A stretch of 64,000 nucleotides of DNA from an uncultured Clostridia bacterium (GTDB lineage Bacteria; Bacillota; Clostridia; UBA1212; UBA1255), in contig CAJFUB010000041.1 in the NCBI GenBank assembly GCA_904420095.1, forward strand, positions 1-64,000, given 5' to 3'. A model generated the notes under the pieces. The model saw nothing but the letters and a program-made list of their open reading frames with translations, made no database searches and was not told the DNA's origin. Below, piece by piece: positions 43,773-52,273 of this stretch. Positions within the stretch are counted from its first letter, which is position 1; every line of letters begins with the position of its first letter. The position numbers were made by a program, and so were the translations under genes.

Positions 43773-45131
43773 CTAAAACCCTCCTATCGTTTCCATTTTC
43801 TTTTTTAACAGATTCAGTGAATGTTCTGATATATATCTTTTTCTAAGACGCTTATCCCTGACGCGCCCAAAGCCGTCTTCAGGAATGCCGCGCAGAAGTC
43901 CGAAATTAGCCCCCATCGGCTGAAAATCTGTGCCGGAGTATTCCGAAACGTAGGAAGCAAGCGCCCCGATCTGCGTAGCGCAGGAAAAGACAATCGGTTC
44001 GAGGCCGCGCACCGTTCTGGCCGCATTGATGCCGGCGACAAGGCCTGAGGAGGTCGATTCCATATACCCTTCTACACCGGTAATCTGCCCTGCAAAATAG
44101 ACAGGAATTCCCGTCGTATTTTTGTCTCTGTGCAGACGGTACGTCCGATCCAGCATTTCCGGGGACTGAATGTAAAGATTTTTATGCATTACCCCATATC
44201 TTGCATATTCCGCATGCGCAAGCCCTGGAATCATTCCGAATACTCTTTTTTGTTCGCCAAATTTCAGACGCGTCTGGAAACCAACCATGTTGTACAGCGT
44301 TCCCTCGCGATTGTCCTGCCGCAGCTGTACGACCGCATAATATTCTTCTTTTGTTTCGGGATGGCGGAGCCCGACGGGCTTCAGCGGTCCGAAGCGCAGG
44401 GTATCGATTCCCCGTTTTGCCATAGACTCAACCGGCATGCAGCCCTCGTACAGATCGATGCTGTCAAAATCCTTTACGTCCGCACAGTCTGCATGGATCA
44501 GCGCGTCGTAAAAAGTAAAATATTCTTCACGCGACATTGGGCAGTTGATATAGTCCGCGTCGCCTTTCCCATATCTCGCCGCTCGGAACACGAATTCGCT
44601 TTCGATGCTTTCTGCCAGGATTACCGGCGCAGCGGCGTCAAAAAAATGCAGCCGTTTCAGTCCGAACATTTCCGCAATTTCATCCGCGAGATCCTTCGCG
44701 GTAAGCGGCCCCGTCGCTATGATGACGCATTCGCAGTCCCGGTTTTCGGCAATCAGGTTCCGCACAGAACGGATTTCCTGGCGAATCACTTCAATGTCGG
44801 GATGCATTTCCATTTTTTTTGTAATTTCTTCCGAGAAGCGGCTCCGATCTACCGCCAGCGCGCCGCCGGCGGGAACCGTATTGTGATCCGCGCAGGAAAT
44901 GACAAGTCCCTGCAGTACGCGCATCTCTTCTTTCAGAAGTCCGGATGCGTTTTCCAGGTTTGCCGCTTTAAAAGAATTGCTGCATACAAGCTCCGCCAGC
45001 CCTTCAGAAGTATGCGCTTCGGAAAAGCGGTACGGCTTCATCTCGTATAATTTTACTTTTGCGCCATATTTTGCAGCCTGCCATGCCGCTTCACAGCCGG
45101 CAAGACCGCCTCCGACAATATAAACAGCCAT
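43773..45131 (-). CDS. trmFO: Folate-dependent tRNA (uracil-54-C5)-methyltransferase TrmFO
   Basis: 452 residues. This FAD enzyme uses methylene-tetrahydrofolate to make T54 in tRNAs. N-terminal FAD motif YIVGGGLAGCEAAWQ; family segments SEAHTSEGLAELVCSNSF with the conserved Cys, GGALAVDRSRFSEEIT, and C-terminal FAQITGVEGYMESTSSGLVAGINAAR. The length is standard. It follows topA by 12 bases, in the conserved Firmicutes order yifB-dprA-topA-trmFO. The usual next genes xerC, hslVU and codY are replaced here by the rhamnosidase. Confidence 0.97.
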   Translation of the reverse strand: MAVYIVGGGLAGCEAAWQAAKYGAKVKLYEMKPYRFSEAHTSEGLAELVCSNSFKAANLENASGLLKEEMRVLQGLVISCADHNTVPAGGALAVDRSRFSEEITKKMEMHPDIEVIRQEIRSVRNLIAENRDCECVIIATGPLTAKDLADEIAEMFGLKRLHFFDAAAPVILAESIESEFVFRAARYGKGDADYINCPMSREEYFTFYDALIHADCADVKDFDSIDLYEGCMPVESMAKRGIDTLRFGPLKPVGLRHPETKEEYYAVVQLRQDNREGTLYNMVGFQTRLKFGEQKRVFGMIPGLAHAEYARYGVMHKNLYIQSPEMLDRTYRLHRDKNTTGIPVYFAGQITGVEGYMESTSSGLVAGINAARTVRGLEPIVFSCATQIGALASYVSEYSGTDFQPMGANFGLLRGIPEDGFGRVRDKRLRKRYISEHSLNLLKKKMETIGGF

Positions 45132-45143
45132 AAATGACGTCCT

Positions 45144-47258
45144 TTATTCTGACTTACTCTTTTTAAAAAAGGAAGTATAATCACATTCCTTGTTGCTGCA
45201 TTTCAAATATTTTCCCTTTTTCCCCTGAGCGATTTCCAAATATTGTCCGCACTTGGGGCACGGATCTTTTGTCGGTATATTCCAGGAAGAAAACTTGCAG
45301 TCGGGATAATTGCTGCACGCGACATATCTCTTTCCGGTTTTTGTTTTACGGTAAATCAGGGCATGGCCGCACAGGGGGCAATCCGCTCCGACCTCTTCGA
45401 TGATCGGCTTTGTGTTTTTACACTCCGGATATCCGGGGCAAGCCAGGAACTTTCCGTATTTCCCAGTTTTGATGACCATCATTTTTCCGCATTTATCGCA
45501 AGGCACATCGCTGACGGGATCTTCCAGCTTCACATGCTCCAGCTCCTGCGTTGCCTTTTCGACTTCTTTTTCAAAGTCCCCATAGAATTCCCGTACAACA
45601 TCCACCCAGACTTTGTTGCCCTGTTCTATTTTATCAAGGTTTTCCTCCATCTGCGCCGTAAACTCTATGTTGACGATATCGGAGAAGCTCTTTTTCATGA
45701 TCTCGTTTACGATTCTCCCCAGCTCCGTAGGATACAGCGCCTTTTTCTCTTTTCCAACATAGCCTCTGGCCTGAATGACGGAAACCGTAGGAGCGTACGT
45801 GCTCGGACGGCCGATCCCGTTTTCTTCCAGTGCCTTTACCAGCGTAGCTTCCGTATATCTCGGCGGAGGCTGCGTAAAGTGCTGCTCCGGTTTGATCGCC
45901 TCTACGATAACGCGCTCGCCCTGTTCCAAATACGGCAGCTTGTCATCGGCATCTTCTGCCTTTTCATCCGTGGTTTCCTGATATAGCTTTGTATAGCCGG
46001 CAAATTTCACTGTCGTTCCCACCGCACGGAAGGTGTGTCCCGAGACGTCAAACTCCACCGTACAGACGCTGTAAATCGCATCCGCCATCTGGCTCGCAAT
46101 AAAACGCTCATAAATCAGCTTATACAATTTGTATTGATCGCTCGTAAGCTTCTCTTTGATGTCGGCCGGTTTGTATTCGATATGAGCCGGACGGATCGCT
46201 TCATGCGCGTCCTGCGCAGCATTCTTGTTCTGATAGATTCTTCTGCGAGCGGGCAGATACGTTTCGCCGAACTCCCGCAGAATCTCCTCTTTCGCCGCAG
46301 CCGCCGCTTCGTCGGAAATCCGGGTGGAATCCGTTCTGATATATGTGACAAGGCCGGTTGGTCCTCCAGAGCCGACGCTGACGCCCTCATAAAGAGACTG
46401 TACCACCGACATGGTTTTTGATGCGGTAAATCCAAGCTTCCGGGAGGCCTCCTGCTGCAAAGTGCTCGTAATGAAAGGCGGAGGAGGCGATTTTTTCTTT
46501 TCCGTTGTTTTCACGGATGCAACAATAAAGTCCTTTCCGAGCACATCCTGATAGACCTGATCTGCTTCCTCCTTTGTTTTCAGCTGGTGCTTCTTTCCGT
46601 TTTCTCCAAAATATTTTGCAGTAAACCGATTTGCCTTCAGCGCTTTGTTCGTATCGGTGTCCTTTAAAAGCTCCGCTGTAATGGTCCAGTATTCCTGAGG
46701 GACAAAATTTTCAATTTCTTCCTCGCGGTCGCAGACCAGCCGCGTTGCCACGGACTGTACGCGCCCCGCGCTCAGGCCTTTTTTCACTTTCTTCCACAGT
46801 ACGGGACTGATGGAATACCCGACGAGCCGGTCCAGCACGCGCCTTGCCTGATATGCGTCCACCAATTCCATATTGATCTTTCTCGGTTCCTTAAATGCCT
46901 CGGTAACCGCATTCTTCGTCACTTCGTTAAAGGTAACACGGCACACCGCGTTTTCGTCAATATCAAGTATCTTGGACAAATGCCAGGAAATCGCCTCGCC
47001 CTCCCGATCCGGGTCGGTTGCAAGGAAAATACGGTCTGCGTCTTTCGCGTCCTTTTTGAGCGCCTTAATCAGGTCTCCCTTCCCGCGGATATTCATATAC
47101 TGCGGTTTGAAATCGTGTTCTATATCGATTGCGAGCTTGCTCACTGGTAAATCTCTCAGATGCCCTACGGAGGCTTCGACTTTGTATTTTTTGCCTAAAA
47201 TTCTCCCGATCGTTTTTGCCTTTGCAGGGGATTCCACGATCACTAAATATCCGGACAT
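45144..47258 (-). CDS. topA: DNA topoisomerase I
   Basis: 704-residue type IA topoisomerase that relaxes negative supercoils. The N-terminal Toprim domain has YLVIVESPAKAKTI and ATDPDREGEAISWHL. The active Tyr is in TGLVTYIRTDSTRIS near residue 300. Three C-terminal four-Cys zinc ribbons (about 575-700) begin CDKCGKMM, CPLCGHAL and CPKCGQYL, as is usual in Firmicutes. It lies 68 bases after dprA. That gap is AT-rich with a TATAAT on the minus strand, but I could not fit a convincing -35. Confidence 0.98.
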   Translation of the reverse strand: MSGYLVIVESPAKAKTIGRILGKKYKVEASVGHLRDLPVSKLAIDIEHDFKPQYMNIRGKGDLIKALKKDAKDADRIFLATDPDREGEAISWHLSKILDIDENAVCRVTFNEVTKNAVTEAFKEPRKINMELVDAYQARRVLDRLVGYSISPVLWKKVKKGLSAGRVQSVATRLVCDREEEIENFVPQEYWTITAELLKDTDTNKALKANRFTAKYFGENGKKHQLKTKEEADQVYQDVLGKDFIVASVKTTEKKKSPPPPFITSTLQQEASRKLGFTASKTMSVVQSLYEGVSVGSGGPTGLVTYIRTDSTRISDEAAAAAKEEILREFGETYLPARRRIYQNKNAAQDAHEAIRPAHIEYKPADIKEKLTSDQYKLYKLIYERFIASQMADAIYSVCTVEFDVSGHTFRAVGTTVKFAGYTKLYQETTDEKAEDADDKLPYLEQGERVIVEAIKPEQHFTQPPPRYTEATLVKALEENGIGRPSTYAPTVSVIQARGYVGKEKKALYPTELGRIVNEIMKKSFSDIVNIEFTAQMEENLDKIEQGNKVWVDVVREFYGDFEKEVEKATQELEHVKLEDPVSDVPCDKCGKMMVIKTGKYGKFLACPGYPECKNTKPIIEEVGADCPLCGHALIYRKTKTGKRYVACSNYPDCKFSSWNIPTKDPCPKCGQYLEIAQGKKGKYLKCSNKECDYTSFFKKSKSE

Positions 47259-47326
47259 AAATCACTCAGCCTTTCAAAATTCAAGTGCATTATATAATAA
47301 TCACAAACCTTCGAAATGTAAAGTTA

Positions 47327-48436
47327 TTATTTTATCAGCCCGTACGTTCCGTCCCGGCCTTTCGTAACAATACCTTTTATTTCGAGCATTGTCAAGGCAC
47401 TTAAAATACTCGCTGTGCTTCTGTCCGCATCTCGTACGATTTCATCAATATGATAGCTTCCCCGTTTCAGGGCTGCCGCGACGGCCGCTTCCGCCTCTGT
47501 AAGTCCGCCGATCCATCCGCACTTTTCCGAAAGAGGCGCGGGCTGCTTCAGTCCGTAATCTTCCAGGATATCAAGATAGGAAGTAACGCAGACGCCCTGA
47601 GTCTTCAGCAGTTCATTGCAGCCTTCGGACTGTTCGGAACCAATATTTCCCGGTATTGCATATACCGTTCTGTTTTGTTCATAAGCGCGATCCACGGTAA
47701 TCATAGCGCCGCTTCTCCTGGAAGCCTCCGCTACGAGCGTACCGAGAGAAAGTCCTGATATAATCCTATTTCTGGCCGGAAAATGTGCTTTCAGCGGAGG
47801 CGTTCCGGGCGGATATTCGGAGAGGATGCACCCTTTCTCGCAAATCTCCGCGTAGAGCTTCTGATGCTCCGCGGGATAGACGACATCGGTGCCGCCGCCC
47901 AGAACGGCAATCGTGTAGCCGGCCCCGGCCAAAGCCCCTTTATGCGCTTCCGCGTCGATTCCACGCGCCATTCCGCTGACAATGCCGATTCCCTGTTCGG
48001 CCAGGTGCTTGGAAAACAGGAACGCATTCGTTCTGCCGTACGGCGTGCACTTTCTGGATCCGACCACCGATAGCAGAAACCGCTCTGCAACGCCGGCTGC
48101 ATTCGGCAGCCTTCCTTTATAATACAGCACAGTGGGGCGGTTGGTCACTTGCCGAAGATAAAACGGATATTCCGGATCCTCCGCCGCAGCGATCTGAATT
48201 TCCAATCTGGCACATTCGTTCAAAATTCGGCAAGCCTTTGCGCGAAGCGAGCCGTCACACAGCCTGCCAAATAATTTTTCTTTTTTTTGCAGGATTTCCG
48301 GTATTTGCTTCCGGCAGGCGGCCTGCCACGCCGCTTCCGGTGTTCCGAACGTCTCCAAAATCAGAGCGGTGACGAAATGATTGGGCCTTCCGAGCAGGGA
48401 TAGCCAGATCCAAAACAATCTCTTATCCGTTTCCAT
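47327..48436 (-). CDS. dprA: DNA-processing protein DprA (Smf)
   Basis: 369 residues. It binds incoming single-stranded DNA and loads RecA during transformation. The Rossmann-like core has VVGSRKCTPYGR, GIVSGMARGIDAEAHKGAL, AVLGGGTDVVYPAEH, SEYPPGTPP and FPARNRIISGLS. A C-terminal winged helix (about 300-365) carries DRSTASILSALTMLEIKGIV. Its start overlaps the end of yifB by one base. Natural competence is not proven by DprA alone; no com operon is in the window. Confidence 0.96.
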   Translation of the reverse strand: METDKRLFWIWLSLLGRPNHFVTALILETFGTPEAAWQAACRKQIPEILQKKEKLFGRLCDGSLRAKACRILNECARLEIQIAAAEDPEYPFYLRQVTNRPTVLYYKGRLPNAAGVAERFLLSVVGSRKCTPYGRTNAFLFSKHLAEQGIGIVSGMARGIDAEAHKGALAGAGYTIAVLGGGTDVVYPAEHQKLYAEICEKGCILSEYPPGTPPLKAHFPARNRIISGLSLGTLVAEASRRSGAMITVDRAYEQNRTVYAIPGNIGSEQSEGCNELLKTQGVCVTSYLDILEDYGLKQPAPLSEKCGWIGGLTEAEAAVAAALKRGSYHIDEIVRDADRSTASILSALTMLEIKGIVTKGRDGTYGLIK

Positions 48437-49956
48437 CAGGCCGCCTCCGAGAAAAAAGAATCCAAAAATCTATATTGAAGCGCCTCCGCGATGTCCTCCT
48501 CCGCGATACGCTCCCGAAGCGCAAGATCTGCAATGGTCCTTGCTACTTTTAAAATTTTTTCGTAACCGCGCATGCTGATGCAGGCCGCGTCCGAAGCTCT
48601 GCGGAGCAGCGCCTCACAGTCGCGTCCTAGGCTGCAGTACCGACGGATCATGGAGGCATTGAGTTTCCCGTTCACAAAGACGTTCTCGTTTCGATATCTG
48701 TTTTTCTGCAGAGCTCTTGCCGCAATTACGCGTTCCCGGATCGCCTGCGAGCTTTCGTTTGCGGCGAATCCGCCATTCTGAAAGGAAATGCGTCTGAGCG
48801 GAACGTGAAGGTCGATCCGATCCAAAATGGGCCTGGAAATTCGGGAAAGGTACTGACGCGCCCGGAACGGCGTGCAGCTACATTTTCCTTCTGCTTCCAG
48901 CAGCTTTCCGCATCCGCAGGGATTTGTGGCCGCCGCAAGCAAAAAGTCCGCCGGAAATTCTACGAATTCACCGCAGCGTGAAATAGAAATTTTACCGGTT
49001 TCCAGCGGCTGCCGGAGGCTTTGAATTACATTTCTGTCAAATTCCGCAAGCTCATCCAGAAACAGGACGCCCTTGTGCGCCAGACTGATTTCTCCCGGGA
49101 CGGGACGGCTGCCGCCGCCAATCAGCCCCGATTTCGTAATGTCTGGATAAGCGGTTCGGAACGGGGCCTCATCGGGAAGGAGTCTCTCCTTCCGGAGCAT
49201 GCCGAGCGCGCTGTATACCGGTGCAGTCTCCAGAGCCTCTTCTCTGGTAAGGCTCGGCAGAATCCCGGGAAGTCTGCCGGCGATCATGCTTTTCCCGCAG
49301 CCCGGCGCGCCGATAAATAATACATTATGTCCACCCGCAGCTGCAATCTCCGCAGCGCGTACAGCGTGAGCCTGTCCCTTTACCTCTCGGTAATCTCCGC
49401 AGTCGCTCCGGGAAGGCGCCGGTTCTTCGGGACGCGGCCAGGCGTTCCGCTTTGAAGTCAGAATTTGAAGAACCTCCGGCAGGGACGCCGCGGGATAGAT
49501 CCGGCAGGCATCCGTCAGCGCCGCTTCATCCGCATTTTCCAGAGGCACGATGCATTTTGCAATACCGCGCCGCGCGGCTTCCTGCATCATGGGTAAAACG
49601 CCGCGGACAGGCCGCAGAAATCCGTCCAGGGAAAGCTCTCCAATAAACGCAAAGGCGTCCGTCCGCACGCCGGCATAGCTGCCGCACAGCAGGATTCCCA
49701 CCGCAATTGCGAGATCGTAGCAAGCGCCTTCCTTCCGAATGCCGGCCGGCGCGAGATTCACCGTGACTCTTCCCAATGGAAACGGATACCCCGAATTCTC
49801 CAGCGCGGCCCGGATTCTTCCCGCAGCTTCCCGTACCGCCATGTTTCCCATGCCGATAATATCGAAATCCGGCAGACCTTTGGCAATATTGATTTCGGCA
49901 TCCACAGAAAAGCCCGTAATTCCGGACAGGCCGAAGGTTCTGACATGTGCGACCAT
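48436..49956 (-). CDS. YifB/ComM-family Mg-chelatase-like ATPase
   Basis: 506 residues. The N-terminal S5-fold (ChlI) domain begins TFGLSGITGFSVDAEINIAKG. The AAA+ domain has Walker A FIGAPGCGKSMIAGRLPGIL and Walker B GVLFLDELAEFDRNV, followed by a C-terminal Mg-chelatase-like helical domain. In some species ComM is a branch-migration helicase that helps integrate transforming DNA, consistent with dprA next door. GGGAGAG lies before the ATG. It starts the yifB-dprA-topA-trmFO run. Confidence 0.94.
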   Translation of the reverse strand: MVAHVRTFGLSGITGFSVDAEINIAKGLPDFDIIGMGNMAVREAAGRIRAALENSGYPFPLGRVTVNLAPAGIRKEGACYDLAIAVGILLCGSYAGVRTDAFAFIGELSLDGFLRPVRGVLPMMQEAARRGIAKCIVPLENADEAALTDACRIYPAASLPEVLQILTSKRNAWPRPEEPAPSRSDCGDYREVKGQAHAVRAAEIAAAGGHNVLFIGAPGCGKSMIAGRLPGILPSLTREEALETAPVYSALGMLRKERLLPDEAPFRTAYPDITKSGLIGGGSRPVPGEISLAHKGVLFLDELAEFDRNVIQSLRQPLETGKISISRCGEFVEFPADFLLAAATNPCGCGKLLEAEGKCSCTPFRARQYLSRISRPILDRIDLHVPLRRISFQNGGFAANESSQAIRERVIAARALQKNRYRNENVFVNGKLNASMIRRYCSLGRDCEALLRRASDAACISMRGYEKILKVARTIADLALRERIAEEDIAEALQYRFLDSFFSEAA

Positions 49957-50034
49957 ATCGTCTCTCCCCTTTCCGCTTTCTGTGTGACATGATATCAGAT
50001 TCGGGCTGCCTGGGACAGATTTCCCGGGAAATAA

Positions 50035-50496
50035 TCAGTTTTTATTTTCGCTGATAATTTTCGAAAGCTCCGCCATAAAAGTATCCACATCCTTAAATTG
50101 CTTATATACCGAGGCGAAGCGGACATAAGCGACCTCGTCGAGCTCTTTGAGCCGCTTCATAATCATTTCTCCGATTTCCGTGGACTGAACCTCACGTTTC
50201 ATCGTATTCAGCAGCTGCTGTTCTACATCTGCCGCAAGATTTTCGGCCTGCTGCAGGGAAACGGGCCGTTTCCCGCAGGCCTTCATGACACAGTTGATCA
50301 CCTTGTCCCGGTCGTAGATCTGTCGGGAGCCGTCTTTTTTGATCACCATCAGCGGCGTATCCTCAATTTTTTCATACGTCGTAAAACGGGAATTGCATTT
50401 TATGCATTCTCTTCTTCTTCTGATCGCGCTTCCTTCTTCCGTCGGCCGGGAATCGATTACTCGGTCTTCCATATGGCCGCAAAACGGGCATTTCAT
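50035..50496 (-). CDS. nrdR: Transcriptional repressor NrdR
   Basis: 153 residues, exact family size. The N-terminal zinc ribbon has CPFCGH at residues 3-8 and CIKCNSRF near 31. It is followed by the ATP-cone (about 45-135, [36 protein letters not shown]). It senses ATP/dATP and represses ribonucleotide reductase genes. No nrd genes or NrdR boxes are seen in the window. It lies 22 bases downstream of the glycogen operon's last gene and may be read through from it. Confidence 0.97.
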   Translation of the reverse strand: MKCPFCGHMEDRVIDSRPTEEGSAIRRRRECIKCNSRFTTYEKIEDTPLMVIKKDGSRQIYDRDKVINCVMKACGKRPVSLQQAENLAADVEQQLLNTMKREVQSTEIGEMIMKRLKELDEVAYVRFASVYKQFKDVDTFMAELSKIISENKN

Positions 50497-50518
50497 AAGT
50501 ATAACACTCCTTGAATCT

Positions 50519-52270
50519 TTATAAAAACTCGGCTGTTATCGCATATCCGCCGGCTTCTTTACTGATAATATACCGTTTTTCCCTTATTTTTTCAATCCCC
50601 TCCGCGATCCGCCCGGCCGCCTTCTGCAGAAAATCCGTTCCGCGCCCAAAGCGGTCGCATACCGTCAAATAATATTTTCCGCCCGGCTCGCAGGGGGAGC
50701 GAAGCAGCGCAAAAACGTTTCCGTCCTCTTCAGAAAAAAACGCGGCATCGCCTTTTACCAGCGTTCTGGAGTCCTTTCGCAGACGGGAAAGTCCGGCGAA
50801 CCATTCAATCATGTCCCGGTCCTGCGCGTTCCAAGGATACGTACGGCGGTTGTCCGGATCCCTTCCTCCCTCCAGACAGGTTTCATCCCCGTAGTATATC
50901 AGCGGGACGCCGGGAATCGTAAACTGTATCAGAGAGAACGCTTTTACAAGGTCGCGCGCAAGACGGCGGTCGCCCTTTGTAATACGGAGCATGACTGTCA
51001 TCAGGCGTTCCACGTCGTGAGAGCCCGTCATATTGATCTGCGCGTAATAATTATGAACCGGATAATTTTCCCGGATCGTCTCAAAAACCGACGCCGCGCC
51101 CTGCGCGGAAAGCGAGCCCTCCAGAAAAGAAAGAAGCGTGCTGCGAAACACGTAATTCGTATGCGTATGCAGCTCTCTGGCGGTAAAATACGTTTTTCTT
51201 TCTCCGTAGCTGATTTTATTGGAGGCGTCTTCCCATACCTCTCCGATCAGGACAGAGTCCGGCCTTTCTGCCTCCGCGGCGGCACGGATTTTCCGGATCA
51301 TCGAATCAGGCAGCTCATCCGCCACGTCAAGCCGCCAGCCCGAAATGCCCTTTCTGCTCCAGCAGCGCACGACGGAATCCGGGCCGTCCGCAATAAAATC
51401 CAAATAGCTTTTACTGTTTTTATTGACGGCGGGCAAATCCCCGACGCCCCACCAGCAGTCATACGTTCCGTCGTCTCGGAATGTATACCAGTCTTTATAC
51501 TCCGACTCCCGCGCTTTAAAATATTTGCTGTTTTTCCCGGTATGATTGAAAACCCCGTCGAGCACAATCCGAATCCCCCGGCTTTTTGCCTCCCGCAGCA
51601 GAAGATCAAAGGCCTCTTCCCCGCCCAGAAGTCCATCGATCTTTTTGTAGTCCGCCGTATCGTACCGGTGATTGCTTTCCGCCTCGAAAATCGGATTCAG
51701 ATAAATCGTCGCGCAGCCAAGCGCTTCGACATACGGAAGCTTCTCCGCGATTCCCTTTAAATTCCCTCCGTAAAATTCCCATCGCTCGATGGTGCCATCG
51801 TCTTTTCTGAGATAGATCGGCAAATCATCCCAGCAGCCGTACAGAAAAGAATTTTTCTTGTTTTGTATATTCGGATCTTCCGCTTTATAATACCGATCCG
51901 GAAAAATCTGATAGATTACTGTGTCCAGAAACCATTCCGGTACAGAAAGGTCCTTTTCGTAAACTGTAATCTGATGCTCTTCTCCGGCTTCCTCTGCGCA
52001 GAGGGAAAACGAATAGAAATATACTCCGTATTTCTGAAGCCGCGTTCCCTCCAGATTATATTCTGCGAGCATACCGTCCTCCGTCCGGGTTACAGAAGCA
52101 GGATCCAGAGAAAAATGCTCGTGCACCGTTCCGGCCTCGTACCGGACGGACAGCACGGGAGCTGCCGAGGCCTCCGCAAAGACGCAGCGAAGCGTAACGG
52201 ACGTACCGCAGGGAACGGCGCCGAACGGATCTCTGTAAAACAATTCTTTCGAGCAGTGCCGGATCTTCAT
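50519..52270 (-). CDS. GH13 alpha-glucan hydrolase (neopullulanase/cyclomaltodextrinase-like)
   Basis: 583 residues, cytosolic. An N-terminal beta domain (about 1-110) is followed by a barrel with the GH13 regions [23 protein letters not shown] (nucleophile Asp), [11 protein letters not shown] (acid/base Glu) and [10 protein letters not shown]. The N-terminal domain and [11 protein letters not shown] favour the neopullulanase/maltogenic group. It starts immediately after the glgP stop; ATG 52270 is preferred to GTG 52273. In the operon it would trim branches or maltodextrins left by glycogen phosphorylase. Confidence 0.9.
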   Translation of the reverse strand: MKIRHCSKELFYRDPFGAVPCGTSVTLRCVFAEASAAPVLSVRYEAGTVHEHFSLDPASVTRTEDGMLAEYNLEGTRLQKYGVYFYSFSLCAEEAGEEHQITVYEKDLSVPEWFLDTVIYQIFPDRYYKAEDPNIQNKKNSFLYGCWDDLPIYLRKDDGTIERWEFYGGNLKGIAEKLPYVEALGCATIYLNPIFEAESNHRYDTADYKKIDGLLGGEEAFDLLLREAKSRGIRIVLDGVFNHTGKNSKYFKARESEYKDWYTFRDDGTYDCWWGVGDLPAVNKNSKSYLDFIADGPDSVVRCWSRKGISGWRLDVADELPDSMIRKIRAAAEAERPDSVLIGEVWEDASNKISYGERKTYFTARELHTHTNYVFRSTLLSFLEGSLSAQGAASVFETIRENYPVHNYYAQINMTGSHDVERLMTVMLRITKGDRRLARDLVKAFSLIQFTIPGVPLIYYGDETCLEGGRDPDNRRTYPWNAQDRDMIEWFAGLSRLRKDSRTLVKGDAAFFSEEDGNVFALLRSPCEPGGKYYLTVCDRFGRGTDFLQKAAGRIAEGIEKIREKRYIISKEAGGYAITAEFL

Positions 52271-52273
52271 CAC

